Notes: generated by a model from the sequence alone, not told the origin. Counted from the first letter of the stretch, positions 51,239-60,090 are shown. The stretch is 64,000 bases of DNA from Flavobacterium araucananum (GCF_002222055.1 NZ_MUGS01000006.1:86701-150700); one strand, 5' to 3'. Numbers and translations are program-made.

Positions 51239-52819
51239 ATGAAAACTTTATATGCTCTTCTGTCTGTAGTCCTTCTTTTTGCTGCTATTTCGTGTAACAA
51301 AAAAGCAGACAAAAAAGACGACCAGTCAAAAAAGACCTCAGAGAAAGTAATCCCGGAACTTAAAATTACAATCGACAGTGCTAAGATTACCACTTTTTAT
51401 GAAACGTATCCTAAATTGGTTAAATTTCAGAATGATGTTTTGGCTTTATACAAGAAAAACCATTCTACTCAATTATGGTTAGATAATAAAGGAGTTGTAG
51501 AATACGGAAACACTTTATTTAATAAATATAAAGGATTGGATCGCGAGGGCTTGAAAGCTAATTTTCCTTACAATGAACAAGTCAGTCCTATTTTTGAACA
51601 TACTTCTGTAAACAAATTATCGCAGGTTGATACAGATTTGATCTTGTCAAACTTATACTTTTATTATGTACAGAAAGTTTCGGGTGTAGACGAAAAAACA
51701 ACAAGAGCACTAGAGTGGCTTTTGCCGCGTAAAAAGGTAAATTATCAGGTTTTTTCAGATTCTATTTATAAAAAAGCGACGATTAGCGATGATAAAAAAA
51801 GCAAAATGTTTAGCCAGTATTATAAACTTCGCGATGCACTTCATCAATATAGAGAAATTGAAAAAAAAGGGGGCTGGAAAACCATCGAAGCAGGGGATGA
51901 TTTTAAAAGTCTTAAGTTGGGCGATTCTGTTGCGACCATAGGTCAGATTAGAGAAAGGCTTTATATAACAGGAGATCTTAAAGAAAACAGCAAAAGCAAT
52001 ATTTGCGATACCCTTTTGATTAAGGCAATTAAAAACTACGAATTACATCACGGATTAACACCTAAGAATACAATCATTCCGGAACATATTGCAGAATTGA
52101 ATATTCCGGTTTCGGACAGAATCAAAACTATAATTGCAAACATGGAGCGTTGCAGATGGATTGATCCTGCGCTCGAAAAAGGAAAGGAATATATAGAAGT
52201 TAATATTCCGGAGTTTAAATTGTATTTGATTCGCGATCACCAAATTGCTTTTGTGTCTCCGGTAGTGGTAGGAAAAGCGATGACGAAAACCGTAATTTTT
52301 AGCGGATTGATGAATAATATTGTTTTTAGTCCGTATTGGAATGTTCCTACGAGTATCATTAATAAGGAGATCAAACCCGGAATGGCTAAAAATAAAAATT
52401 ATCTGGCACAGAAAAATCTGGAATGGAATAATGGAGCAGTACGTCAGTTACCGGGAAAAAACAATTCGCTTGGTTTGGTGAAGTTTTTGTTCCCAAATTC
52501 AAATAATATTTATTTGCATGACACGCCGGCAAAAAGTTTGTTCGAAAGAGAAAGCAGAGCTTTTAGTCACGGCTGTGTTCGTGTAGGGAAACCCAGAGAA
52601 TTGGCAATCGAACTACTAAAACAAGATCCTGCCTGGACTCCCGCAAGAATCGATAAGGCGATGCATGCCGGTAAAGAAAGCTGGTATAGTTTAAAAAAGA
52701 AAGTGCCTGTTTATATTGGTTATTTTACGGCTTGGGTAGATCGGGACGGAAACCTTAATTTTTATAAAGATGTCTATCAAAGAGACGAAAGCTTGATAAA
52801 ACTATTGACTGAAGAGTAA
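51239..52819 (+). CDS. YcbB-type L,D-transpeptidase lipoprotein
   Basis: A 526-residue lipoprotein (lipobox FAAISC, Cys19) of the long L,D-transpeptidase class. It has an N-terminal scaffold domain (LYKKNHSTQLWLDNKGVVEY, EYGNTLFNKYKGLDREGLKA), a peptidoglycan-binding-like region (LKLGDSVATIGQIRERLYIT, NYELHHGLTPKNTI), and the catalytic YkuD domain from about residue 315 (YIEVNIPEFKLYLI, SPYWNVPTSIINKEI). The active site is SHGCVRVGKP with Cys446. It forms 3-3 cross-links in peptidoglycan or attaches proteins to it. It is monocistronic, convergent with an NlpC/P60 peptidase gene. Confidence 0.92.
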   Translation: MKTLYALLSVVLLFAAISCNKKADKKDDQSKKTSEKVIPELKITIDSAKITTFYETYPKLVKFQNDVLALYKKNHSTQLWLDNKGVVEYGNTLFNKYKGLDREGLKANFPYNEQVSPIFEHTSVNKLSQVDTDLILSNLYFYYVQKVSGVDEKTTRALEWLLPRKKVNYQVFSDSIYKKATISDDKKSKMFSQYYKLRDALHQYREIEKKGGWKTIEAGDDFKSLKLGDSVATIGQIRERLYITGDLKENSKSNICDTLLIKAIKNYELHHGLTPKNTIIPEHIAELNIPVSDRIKTIIANMERCRWIDPALEKGKEYIEVNIPEFKLYLIRDHQIAFVSPVVVGKAMTKTVIFSGLMNNIVFSPYWNVPTSIINKEIKPGMAKNKNYLAQKNLEWNNGAVRQLPGKNNSLGLVKFLFPNSNNIYLHDTPAKSLFERESRAFSHGCVRVGKPRELAIELLKQDPAWTPARIDKAMHAGKESWYSLKKKVPVYIGYFTAWVDRDGNLNFYKDVYQRDESLIKLLTEE

Positions 52820-52844
52820 AATGTTTGCGAATAAACGGCATTAA

Positions 52845-52980
52845 TTTTCACGCAGATCTAGCAGATTGAGACAGATTTAAAACGATTTTTTGAAATATTA
52901 CAATAAATAAATCTGTACACATCTGTTAAAATCCTTTTAAATCTGCGTGAAAAAAAAATCGATGAATTAGTGGCGAAAAA
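52845..52980. repeat. 'cacgcagat' dispersed repeat element
   Basis: TTTTCACGCAGAT (52845-52857) and its perfect inverse ATCTGCGTGAAAA (52941-52953) enclose about 83 bases with repeated AGATTTAAAA-like words. GAATTAGTGGCGAAAA just outside links it to the 'gaattcgtggc' elements at 56338 and 59681. It is non-coding and lies between convergent genes. Confidence 0.7.
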
Positions 52981-52982
52981 AA

Positions 52983-53489
52983 TCAAGGCAATACATTAAT
53001 ACATTTATAATAACGTTTGCTATAATGGTCAGAATCTAAATCACTGATCGTTACGCTGCCGGCTTTTCCGGACGAGGCATGAATAAATTTTGAATGCATG
53101 CCGTTTGCCTCACAGATAATCCCCACATGACCCACAATTGTTCTGTCCCTGTAACCGTAAAAAACTAAAATATCTCCCACTTTAAAATCTTCGGGAGATA
53201 ATTTTGTACCTAAATTTTTGAAACCACTGGAACTTCTTGGTAAAGTAATGTTGTAATTTTTAAAAACATAATTTACAAAACCGGAACAATCAAATCCTTT
53301 TTTAGGGTCATTTCCTGCATACAAATAAGGGGTTCCTAAATATTGTCTGGCATACAGAATAATAGAATCCCGGTTTATTGTGTTTTGTGTTGTTTTGATA
53401 GAACTGATTTCACTGTTTTTTTTCGTTTTTACAGTAAAAGACGAGAATATAAGCGTTGCTGCAAATGCAATATATAGGGTTGATTTCAT
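52983..53489 (-). CDS. NlpC/P60 (C40) cysteine peptidase
   Basis: A 168-residue exported peptidase: signal peptide (MKSTLYIAFAATLIFSSFTV) and one NlpC/P60 domain. The active site is Cys68 in GFDCSGFVNYVF, His121 in VGHVGIICEA and polar His137 in FIHASSGK. Substrate-loop motifs are YARQYLGTPYLYAGNDPKKG and VGDILVFYGY. These enzymes cut gamma-D-glutamyl-diaminopimelate bonds in peptidoglycan stems. I chose ATG 53489, which opens directly on the signal peptide; the upstream open frame to 53564 would bury it. Single-domain members are common in this phylum. It lies convergent to the L,D-transpeptidase. Confidence 0.92.
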   Translation of the reverse strand: MKSTLYIAFAATLIFSSFTVKTKKNSEISSIKTTQNTINRDSIILYARQYLGTPYLYAGNDPKKGFDCSGFVNYVFKNYNITLPRSSSGFKNLGTKLSPEDFKVGDILVFYGYRDRTIVGHVGIICEANGMHSKFIHASSGKAGSVTISDLDSDHYSKRYYKCINVLP

Positions 53490-53670
53490 TTTTAAGAGGG
53501 ATTGTAAAATTGAATTGATAAAGATATACCGTTGCTTTTGAATAACAAAGGATAGGATTTGCAATATGGTTTATTAACTAACGATAAAAGCGATAAAATA
53601 GTCTTGTAAGTTTGGTGTTTTTTTATTGCTTTTTGATGTTTTAGTATCTTTCTGTAAACCGTATTTCAGA

Positions 53671-53678
53671 TATATTTG
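53671..53678 (+). promoter_or_regulatory. -7 element upstream of the SGNH esterase gene
   Basis: TATATTTG, 31 bases before ATG 53710, fits TAnnTTTG. No TTG occurs at the standard -33 distance. Confidence 0.4.
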
Positions 53679-53709
53679 TGAATCGTATTTATATTTTAAC
53701 AAATAAATT

Positions 53710-54804
53710 ATGTTTCTCAAAAAAATATCATTTTTAATTTCGTTTTTGCTGATTTCGATTGTTTCAATTTCACAAAGTAAAACGGATACCTTTCTTTATC
53801 AGGGCCGTATAGAAAAACTTCAGGATGGCAATGTTATCTTAATAGGAACTGCTTCGTCTGTATCTTTTAATTTTACCGGAACTGATTGTTCTATTGCATT
53901 GCAAAGCGTTGATTCGTGGGAACATCATAATTATGTTTCGTTAGTTTTGGACGGAAAATATATAGGTAAACTGCGAATCGAAAAAGGAGCAGTACAATCT
54001 TTTCCTGTAAAAACGACTACAAACAAAAAAGTGCATAATCTTGAAATTTATAAAACTACCGAAGCTCATAGCGGCGGAATTTTATTTGCAGGAACAACGG
54101 CTAAACTAACGTCGATCACCTCTAAAAAGAAAAAGAAAATCGAATTTATTGGAGATTCTATTACTTGCGGAGCTGCGAGTGACCCGTCTGATATTCCTTG
54201 TGATAAAGGCGAGTATTTTGATCACCATAACGGATATTATGCTTATGGCCCTTTACTTTCGAGAGAAATTGGTGTCGATTATTTGATGAGTTCTGTCTCC
54301 GGAATTGGGATATACCGCAACTGGAATGATGAGAATAAAGACGAAGCTATTATGCCGGATGTGTATCAGAATTTGTATTTGACAAAAGATACCACTAAAC
54401 CAAAATATGATTTTGCTTTTCGGCCTGATATTATCAGCATTGCTTTAGGAACTAATGATTTTTCTGGTGGAGATGGCAAAAAAGAACGTTTGCCGTTTAA
54501 TGCAGACAAGTATGTTTCTAATTATATCAGCTTTATCAAAATGTTGTATATCCATAATCCCAATGCTCAAATTGTGATTACAAACAGCCCAATGGTGGGC
54601 GGAGACAGAGGAGTTGTTTTTGAGGATTGTCTAAATAAAGTAAAAGCTGCTTTTGCAACGGATAAAATCCATAAACCCATTTTGATTTTTAAGTTTAAAC
54701 CTATGACCCCAAAAGGTTGTTCCGGACATCCGGATGTTGCAGATCATAAAGTTTTGGCAAATGAATATGCTCCGTTTTTAAAAAAGCTACTAAATGAAAA
54801 ATAA
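53710..54804 (+). CDS. SGNH-type carbohydrate esterase (CE2-like)
   Basis: A 364-residue secreted protein (signal peptide ending near SISQS). The first 130 residues form a beta-sandwich (FLYQGRIEKLQDGNVILIGT, SVDSWEHHNYVSLVLDGKYI) and the rest is an SGNH hydrolase. Catalytic motifs are IEFIGDSITCGAAS (nucleophile Ser), a Gly/Asn motif in SSVSGIGIYRN, SIALGTNDFSGGDG, and SGHPDVADHKVLA with the Asp-His pair. A beta-sandwich plus SGNH order is characteristic of family CE2 acetyl-xylan/mannan esterases. It removes acetyl groups from hemicellulose. It overlaps the next esterase gene by 11 bases, so both are in one operon. Confidence 0.85.
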   Translation: MFLKKISFLISFLLISIVSISQSKTDTFLYQGRIEKLQDGNVILIGTASSVSFNFTGTDCSIALQSVDSWEHHNYVSLVLDGKYIGKLRIEKGAVQSFPVKTTTNKKVHNLEIYKTTEAHSGGILFAGTTAKLTSITSKKKKKIEFIGDSITCGAASDPSDIPCDKGEYFDHHNGYYAYGPLLSREIGVDYLMSSVSGIGIYRNWNDENKDEAIMPDVYQNLYLTKDTTKPKYDFAFRPDIISIALGTNDFSGGDGKKERLPFNADKYVSNYISFIKMLYIHNPNAQIVITNSPMVGGDRGVVFEDCLNKVKAAFATDKIHKPILIFKFKPMTPKGCSGHPDVADHKVLANEYAPFLKKLLNEK

Positions 54805-56173
54805 TATATTTAAGTTTGTTTTCATTCTGATGATTTCCAGTACTATGATGGCAAACGTTACGCTTCCCAATATTTTTGGCGACAATATGGTTTTACAACG
54901 CAACTCTGAAGTTAAAATTTGGGGTTGGGCAAATCCTAAAGAAGAAATCAAATTGGTTTCAGGCTGGAACAATCAGGAGTATAAAGTGGTTGCCAACAAT
55001 CAGGCACAATGGGAACTGCATATAAAAACTCCCGAAGCCGGAGGGCCTTATACCATTTCTATAAAAGGATATAACGAAGTTGTTTTGAAAAATATCCTGA
55101 TAGGAGAAGTTTGGGTTTGCTCCGGACAATCGAATATGGAAATGTCTGTGAGTTGGGGAATCGATAATGGTGAGGAAGAGGCTAAGAATGCTACAAATCC
55201 TACTATTCGTTTTTTTAGCGTTCCTAAATTAACTGCGACATCACCTCAAAACAACTTGTCAGGAAACTGGACAGAGTCGACTCCGGAAACCATGAAATAT
55301 TTTAGTGCGATTGGTTACTTTTTTGCCAAACGCTTACAAGAAGATTTAAAAAATGTCCCAATCGGGTTAATTTCATCCAATTGGGGCGGAACACCTGCTG
55401 AGATCTGGATGCCGGAAGAAGTAGTACAAAATGATCCTGTTTTATTAGAAAATGCCAAAAAACTAAACGAACAGGAATATGGACCACGCCAACCCGGACG
55501 TGCTTACAATGCGATGATTTATCCTTTTGTGGGGTTCAAAATTGCAGGAACGCTTTGGTATCAGGGCGAATCAAATGTGGGTTCATTGGTTTATGATCAA
55601 ACACTATCGGCTTTGATTACCTCCTGGAGAAAAGCCTGGCAAGAGGATTTCCCTTTTTATTATGTGCAAATAGCACCTTATAAAACAGGCAGTAACAACT
55701 TCTCGAATGTTACGGTAAGAGATTCTCAGCGAAAAATCCTGAAAGAAGTTTCTAAAACCGGAATGGTCGTGATTAGCGATGTTTCGGATACGATAGATAT
55801 TCATCCAAAAAACAAAAAAGCAGTAGGAATTCGTTTGGCAAATCTGGCTCTGGCAGAAACTTATAAAGTCAATGCCAATTTGGTGAACAGCCCGCTTTTT
55901 AAAGACATTAAAATCGATAAAAACAAAGTAATCGTTTCGTTTGATTATTCGGAGGGATTATATTTTAAAACTAAAAACTCGAATCAGTTTGAAGTAGCGG
56001 GAGCCGATGGAACTTTCTATCCGGCAGAAGCTTCGATAAAAAACAATCAGGTGATTTTGATCAGTAAAAAAGTAGGTGCTCCGGTAAAAGTGAGATTTGC
56101 GTGGGGAAATACAATTCAGTCAGATTTGTTTAATAAAGCGAATTTACCTGCTTCATGTTTTGTTTCGGAGTGA
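54794..56173 (+). CDS. SASA/DUF303-type sialate O-acetylesterase-like esterase
   Basis: A 459-residue secreted esterase (signal peptide near FVFILMISSTMMA). The N-terminal NVTLPNIFGDNMVLQRNSEV is a conserved opening of this family, followed by a beta domain and the SGNH-like SASA core: EVWVCSGQSNMEMSVSWG (nucleophile Ser), IGLISSNWGGTPAEIWMP, KIAGTLWYQGESNV and ISDVSDTIDIHPKNKKAVG with the catalytic Asp-His. Members labelled sialate acetylesterase in Bacteroidota often act on acetylated plant polysaccharides. The 11-base overlap with the CE2-like gene and the downstream GH3 favour that here. Confidence 0.9.
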   Translation: MKNNIFKFVFILMISSTMMANVTLPNIFGDNMVLQRNSEVKIWGWANPKEEIKLVSGWNNQEYKVVANNQAQWELHIKTPEAGGPYTISIKGYNEVVLKNILIGEVWVCSGQSNMEMSVSWGIDNGEEEAKNATNPTIRFFSVPKLTATSPQNNLSGNWTESTPETMKYFSAIGYFFAKRLQEDLKNVPIGLISSNWGGTPAEIWMPEEVVQNDPVLLENAKKLNEQEYGPRQPGRAYNAMIYPFVGFKIAGTLWYQGESNVGSLVYDQTLSALITSWRKAWQEDFPFYYVQIAPYKTGSNNFSNVTVRDSQRKILKEVSKTGMVVISDVSDTIDIHPKNKKAVGIRLANLALAETYKVNANLVNSPLFKDIKIDKNKVIVSFDYSEGLYFKTKNSNQFEVAGADGTFYPAEASIKNNQVILISKKVGAPVKVRFAWGNTIQSDLFNKANLPASCFVSE

Positions 56174-56557
56174 TGATTTTAGAATAAAGAAGAAAGGGTA
56201 AAGATTTTAGACTTTAGATATTTGGCCTATTTTTTATCATTTCTTTGTCAAACTTAGCGTAGTCAAACCCCCAAAGGGAGACACAAAGTTTGTCATTTTG
56301 AGGAACGAGGAATCCCTGCAAGTAACTCGACAAAGATTGGAAATTAAATTCGTGAATTCGTGGCGAAAAAGAACTTAACAAAAACATCTCATTAATCCGT
56401 TTGCGTGAGGGATAGAAGAGAAAAGCCCACAGCCTGACGAAGGAAGTGCGAGGACTTGAAACGCATAGCCCGACCCGACTTTTTGGGAGGGACACGCCCA
56501 AACTAAACTTAGAACCTTAGTATCTCAGGAGCTTAGCGCATTTGAAAAAATACCATT
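56174..56557. repeat. Intergenic stretch built of several dispersed-repeat fragments
   Basis: No gene is convincing here; an open minus-strand frame (56214-56501) has no protein-like composition. Recognisable repeat words are TTTGTCATTTTGAGGAACGA followed by GGAATCCCTGCAAGTAAC (around 56288-56326), AAATTCGTGAATTCGTGGCG (around 56346-56365), and GCCCGACCCGACTTTTTGGG followed by AGGGACACGCCC (around 56468-56499). All resemble degenerate repeats seen between genes in Flavobacterium. It separates the two esterase genes from the GH3 gene. Confidence 0.55.
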
Positions 56558-58870
56558 ATGAAAAATAAAAAATTAATAACTGTTGGGGTTTTCGCCCTTT
56601 TTACTGTTGGAAATATGAATGCACAAAAGAAACCCTATCTGGATAAAAATAAAACAATTGAACAACGCATCGATTTGCTTTTACCGTTAATGACTTTAGA
56701 GGAAAAAGTGGGACAAATGAATCAATATAACGGATTCTGGGATGTAACGGGACCAGCGCCAAAAGGCGGAAGTGAAGCGTTAAAATACGAACATTTGCGC
56801 AAAGGCTGGGTGGGTTCTATGCTTACGGTTCGTGGTGTAAAAGAAGTGCGTGCCGTACAGAAAATTGCAGTCGAAGAAACCCGTTTGGGAATTCCGTTAA
56901 TTATAGGTTTTGACGTTATTCATGGGTATAAAACATTAAGCCCGATCCCGTTGGCCGAAGCTGCAAGTTGGGATTTGGAAGCCATCAAAAAATCGGCAGC
57001 GATTGCGGCAGATGAAGCATCGGCATCCGGAATAAACTGGACTTTTGGTCCTAATGTCGATGTAGCAAACGATGCGCGTTGGGGGCGTGTGATGGAAGGT
57101 GCGGGAGAAGATCCGTATTTGGGAAGTAAAATTGCGATTGCAAGGGTTCATGGTTTTCAGGGCGAAACAATTGCAGATCTGGCTAAAGTAAATACTATTG
57201 CGGCTTGTGCAAAACACTTTGCAGCTTACGGATATGTAGAGGCAGGACTGGAATATAATGTTGTAGATATAAGCAATTCTAAATTGTACAATTCGGTTTT
57301 GCCCCCATTTGAAGCTACGGTTCAAGCCGGAGTCCGTACGTTTATGAATTCATTTAATACACTCAATGGTGTTCCTGCAACGGGAAATGTTTTCCTGCAA
57401 CGGGATATCTTAAAAGGAAAATGGAAGTTTGATGGTTTTGTAATTTCAGATTATGCTTCGATTCGCGAAATGATTGCCCACGGTTATGCAAAAGATGAGG
57501 ATGATGCTACTGCAAAAGCTGTAATCGCAGGTTCTGACATGGATATGGAATCGTATTTGTATGTGGCAAAATTGGCCAATTTGGTAAAAGAAGGAAAAGT
57601 AAAAGAAGCCTTGGTTGATGATGCTATTCGCAGAATTTTGCGTGTAAAATTTGAATTGGGATTATTTGATGATCCGTACAAATATTGTGATGAGAAACGC
57701 GAAAAAGCTGTTATAGGCAGTAAAGCCAATAATGACGGTGTTCTGGACATGGCAAAAAAATCAATTGTATTGTTAAAGAATGCTTATCCGGAGGGGAAAA
57801 AGGAAAGTTTGCTTCCGCTAAAAAAATCAGGACAAAAAATTGCTTTGATTGGTGCTTTGGCAAATGATAAAAACAGCCCGCTGGGAAGCTGGAGAATTGC
57901 ATCTGATAATAATACGGCAGTTTCGGTTTTAGAAGGAATGCAGCAATACAAAGACAATCAGTTGACTTTTGAAAAAGGGGCTGACTTAACTGTTGGAAAA
58001 ATTTCATTTTTGGATGAGGTTGTTTTTAATACAACAGACAAAACAGGATTTGAAGCTGCAAAAACAGCTGCAAAAAATGCCAATGTTGTGGTGATGGTTC
58101 TGGGGGAACATGGTTTTCAGAGTGGGGAAGGACGCAGTAGAACAGATCTTAATTTGCCGGGTGTTCAGCAGGAATTATTAGAAGAAATTTATAAAGTAAA
58201 TCCAAATATCGTTTTGGTTTTAAACAATGGTCGTCCGTTAAGTATCCCGTGGGCAGCAGAGCATATTCCTGCAATTGTAGAAGCCTGGCAGTTAGGTACT
58301 CAAACCGGAAACGCTGTGGCTCAGGTTTTATATGGTGATTATAACCCAAGTGGGAAATTGCCAATGTCTTTCCCGAGAAATGTAGGTCAGGTACCAATTT
58401 ATTATAACAAATACAGCACAGGAAGACCAATTGACAGTGATAAAAATGTGTTTTGGTCGCATTATACAGATGTCGAGAAAACACCTCAATTTCCGTTTGG
58501 GTTTGGGTTGAGTTATACAACCTTCGATTATAATGATTTAAAATTAAATAAAACTGTTTTTGCAAAAGGAGAAAATGTCCAGATTAGTATTGCCGTTACC
58601 AACTCAGGCAATTATGACGGGAAAGAGGTTGTGCAATTGTATATTCACGATGAATACGCAAGTATTATTCGACCAATAAAAGAATTGAAAGGTTTTGAAT
58701 TGGTGAATTTGAAAAAAGGAGAAACTAAAACCGTGACTTTTATTCTGACAGAAAAAGAACTTGGTTTTTATGACAATGACGGCAATTATTTGGTAGAACC
58801 GGGAACTTTTAAAATCATGGTTGGAGGAAGTTCTGACAAAGGATTAGAAAATCGCTTTGAGTTAAAATAA
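56558..58870 (+). CDS. bglX: Family 3 glycoside hydrolase (beta-glucosidase BglX-like)
   Basis: A 770-residue periplasmic GH3 enzyme. It has a signal peptide (ending near NMNAQ), an N-terminal TIM-barrel domain with MTLEEKVGQMNQYNGFW, GIPLIIGFDVIHGYKT, GPNVDVANDARWGRVMEGAG and AKHFAAYGY. The nucleophile Asp lies in GFVISDYASIREM. The C-terminal alpha/beta sandwich has the acid/base region GEHGFQSGEGRSRTDLNLPG, and a fibronectin-III-like domain ends the protein (FGFGLSYTTFDYNDLKLNKT). It releases glucose, or with relaxed specificity other beta-linked sugars, from oligosaccharides. Its company (two esterases upstream, GH97 and GH5 downstream) suggests it finishes glucomannan or xyloglucan breakdown. 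Confidence 0.93.
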   Translation: MKNKKLITVGVFALFTVGNMNAQKKPYLDKNKTIEQRIDLLLPLMTLEEKVGQMNQYNGFWDVTGPAPKGGSEALKYEHLRKGWVGSMLTVRGVKEVRAVQKIAVEETRLGIPLIIGFDVIHGYKTLSPIPLAEAASWDLEAIKKSAAIAADEASASGINWTFGPNVDVANDARWGRVMEGAGEDPYLGSKIAIARVHGFQGETIADLAKVNTIAACAKHFAAYGYVEAGLEYNVVDISNSKLYNSVLPPFEATVQAGVRTFMNSFNTLNGVPATGNVFLQRDILKGKWKFDGFVISDYASIREMIAHGYAKDEDDATAKAVIAGSDMDMESYLYVAKLANLVKEGKVKEALVDDAIRRILRVKFELGLFDDPYKYCDEKREKAVIGSKANNDGVLDMAKKSIVLLKNAYPEGKKESLLPLKKSGQKIALIGALANDKNSPLGSWRIASDNNTAVSVLEGMQQYKDNQLTFEKGADLTVGKISFLDEVVFNTTDKTGFEAAKTAAKNANVVVMVLGEHGFQSGEGRSRTDLNLPGVQQELLEEIYKVNPNIVLVLNNGRPLSIPWAAEHIPAIVEAWQLGTQTGNAVAQVLYGDYNPSGKLPMSFPRNVGQVPIYYNKYSTGRPIDSDKNVFWSHYTDVEKTPQFPFGFGLSYTTFDYNDLKLNKTVFAKGENVQISIAVTNSGNYDGKEVVQLYIHDEYASIIRPIKELKGFELVNLKKGETKTVTFILTEKELGFYDNDGNYLVEPGTFKIMVGGSSDKGLENRFELK

Positions 58871-59032
58871 TATTATTTGTAAGTTAAAACCTATAAAATA
58901 AAGTTTTATTTGGTACCTTTGATAAGCTTCAAAAGGAAAGGATTTTAATGTAAGATCATTTTTTTCTGCGAAGTTAATTTTTAAGGGTAAGCTGAAAACT
59001 TTATAGAGTAGGCGTGATTTTAAAATATTGTT

Positions 59033-59611
59033 ATGGAAAATTCTTTGTTTAAAAAAGTTGAAAAAGCGATTGATTATTGGTACATCTTATTGTTAGTTGG
59101 GTTGCTTTTTGTGGGAATTGGAGTTTGGTCTTTTGTAACACCTTTGGGAGCTTATCTGACACTTGCATTTCTTTTTAGTATTTCATTTTTGGTCAGCGGA
59201 ATTTTTGAAGTTATTTTTGCTCTTTCCAACCGCAAGAATATTGACAATTGGGGCTGGACTCTGGCATCCGGAATTGTAGGGTTAATTGTGGGGATTTTGC
59301 TGGTTATTAATCCGTTAATTTCGATTACACTCCTGCCAATGTATGTAGGATTTGTCATTTTATTTCGTTCTGTTACAGCAATAGGTATTGCTTTTAACTT
59401 AAAGAGTTATGCCGTTTCTGACTGGAAAAACCTTCTGGCTTTAGGAATACTTGGAACAATTTTTTCGTTACTGTTATTATGGAATCCCCTTTTTGCAGGA
59501 CTTTCATTAGTATATTGGACTGCTTTTGCTTTTATTGCAATTGGGCTTTTTTATATTTATTTCTCTTTCAAACTAAAAAGAATACACGATATTACTGAAA
59601 GTCATAAATGA
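59033..59611 (+). CDS. HdeD-family acid-resistance-like membrane protein
   Basis: A 192-residue protein with six predicted membrane helices in the DUF308/HdeD pattern of three helical hairpins (WYILLLVGLLFVGIGVWSFV, LTLAFLFSISFLVSGIFEVI, WTLASGIVGLIVGILLVINP followed by LISITLLPMYVGF). HdeD in enteric bacteria supports acid resistance at high cell density, but in Bacteroidota the function is unknown. It stands alone, away from the glycan-degradation genes. Confidence 0.85.
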   Translation: MENSLFKKVEKAIDYWYILLLVGLLFVGIGVWSFVTPLGAYLTLAFLFSISFLVSGIFEVIFALSNRKNIDNWGWTLASGIVGLIVGILLVINPLISITLLPMYVGFVILFRSVTAIGIAFNLKSYAVSDWKNLLALGILGTIFSLLLLWNPLFAGLSLVYWTAFAFIAIGLFYIYFSFKLKRIHDITESHK

Positions 59612-59680
59612 ATCAATGGATAAGATTAGCTTCTAAAGAGATAATTATTTAATTATTCTCCAAAGGCGTAAAGTTTTTTT

Positions 59681-59732
59681 TTGCCACGAATTCACGAATC
59701 AATTGTTTAAAAATTTGTGAATTCGCGGAGAT
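59681..59732. repeat. 'gaattcacgaatt' dispersed palindromic repeat
   Basis: GCCACGAATTCACGAATC and, inverted, TTTGTGAATTCGCGG make an imperfect inverted repeat of the same family as the elements at 39607, 52845 and 56346. Confidence 0.65.
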
Positions 59733-59767
59733 TTCTATTTTTTAATAGAGAATAAGAGTTGAATTGA

Positions 59768-59847
59768 AAAGGGCTTTAGCCAAACTAATAAAGTTTGGCT
59801 AAAGCCCTTTCGATTGTGTTTATATTTCCATCCAGCTAAAGCTGGAT
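59768..59847. repeat. Two palindromes: perfect 19-bp stem plus a short hairpin
   Basis: AAAGGGCTTTAGCCAAACT (59768-59786) pairs perfectly with 59792-59810 over AATAA. A second palindrome, ATCCAGCTAAAGCTGGAT, lies at 59830-59847 and shares the core word GCTAAAGC. Both resemble REP-type elements of Flavobacterium. The first may also act as a terminator for the HdeD-like gene. Confidence 0.7.
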
Positions 59848-59901
59848 ACTACTCAATCTTAACTTTTTTAAAAAAAACTTTGGCACCTTTTCTTTGCGAG
59901 A

Positions 59902-60090
59902 TTATGCTAATGCTGCAAGAATATGTTCCCTTTTTAATTCAGGAAAATCTTCAATAATCTCTTCAAAAGACATTCCTGTAGACAACCAGGAAAGAATATC
60001 CGAAACACAAATTCTGGTTCCAGTAATAATAGGTTTACCAAATCTGATATCCGGATTTATAGAAATTAAATTTTGCCAGTTATGATCCAT
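59902..60090 (-). CDS. DUF433 antitoxin-like protein, short and without a toxin partner
   Basis: A 62-residue protein: NLISINPDIRFGKPIITGTR, then ICVSDILSWLSTGMSFEEII and DFPELKREHILAALA. This is the DUF433 fold, an HTH protein usually encoded just upstream of a DUF5615 PIN-like toxin and thought to be its antitoxin. Typical members run about 10-15 residues further (an AALAYAA-type helix), but here a TAA follows ALA directly. No PIN-like frame follows; the next sequence on that strand is a palindromic repeat region. It is either an orphan or a remnant. The opposite-strand frame at 59894-60085 is its shadow. Confidence 0.75.
   Translation of the reverse strand: MDHNWQNLISINPDIRFGKPIITGTRICVSDILSWLSTGMSFEEIIEDFPELKREHILAALA

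Noticed and set aside
56214..56501. Minus-strand 95-codon frame between the esterase and GH3 genes
   Set aside because: Its sequence is repeat-derived and resembles no protein; there is no start signal or conserved composition.
57484..58565. Several minus-strand frames inside the GH3 gene
   Set aside because: They are antisense to a full-length GH3 enzyme with all motifs intact.
59894..60085. Plus-strand 63-codon frame
   Set aside because: It is the antisense shadow of the DUF433 gene, whose motifs on the minus strand are clear.
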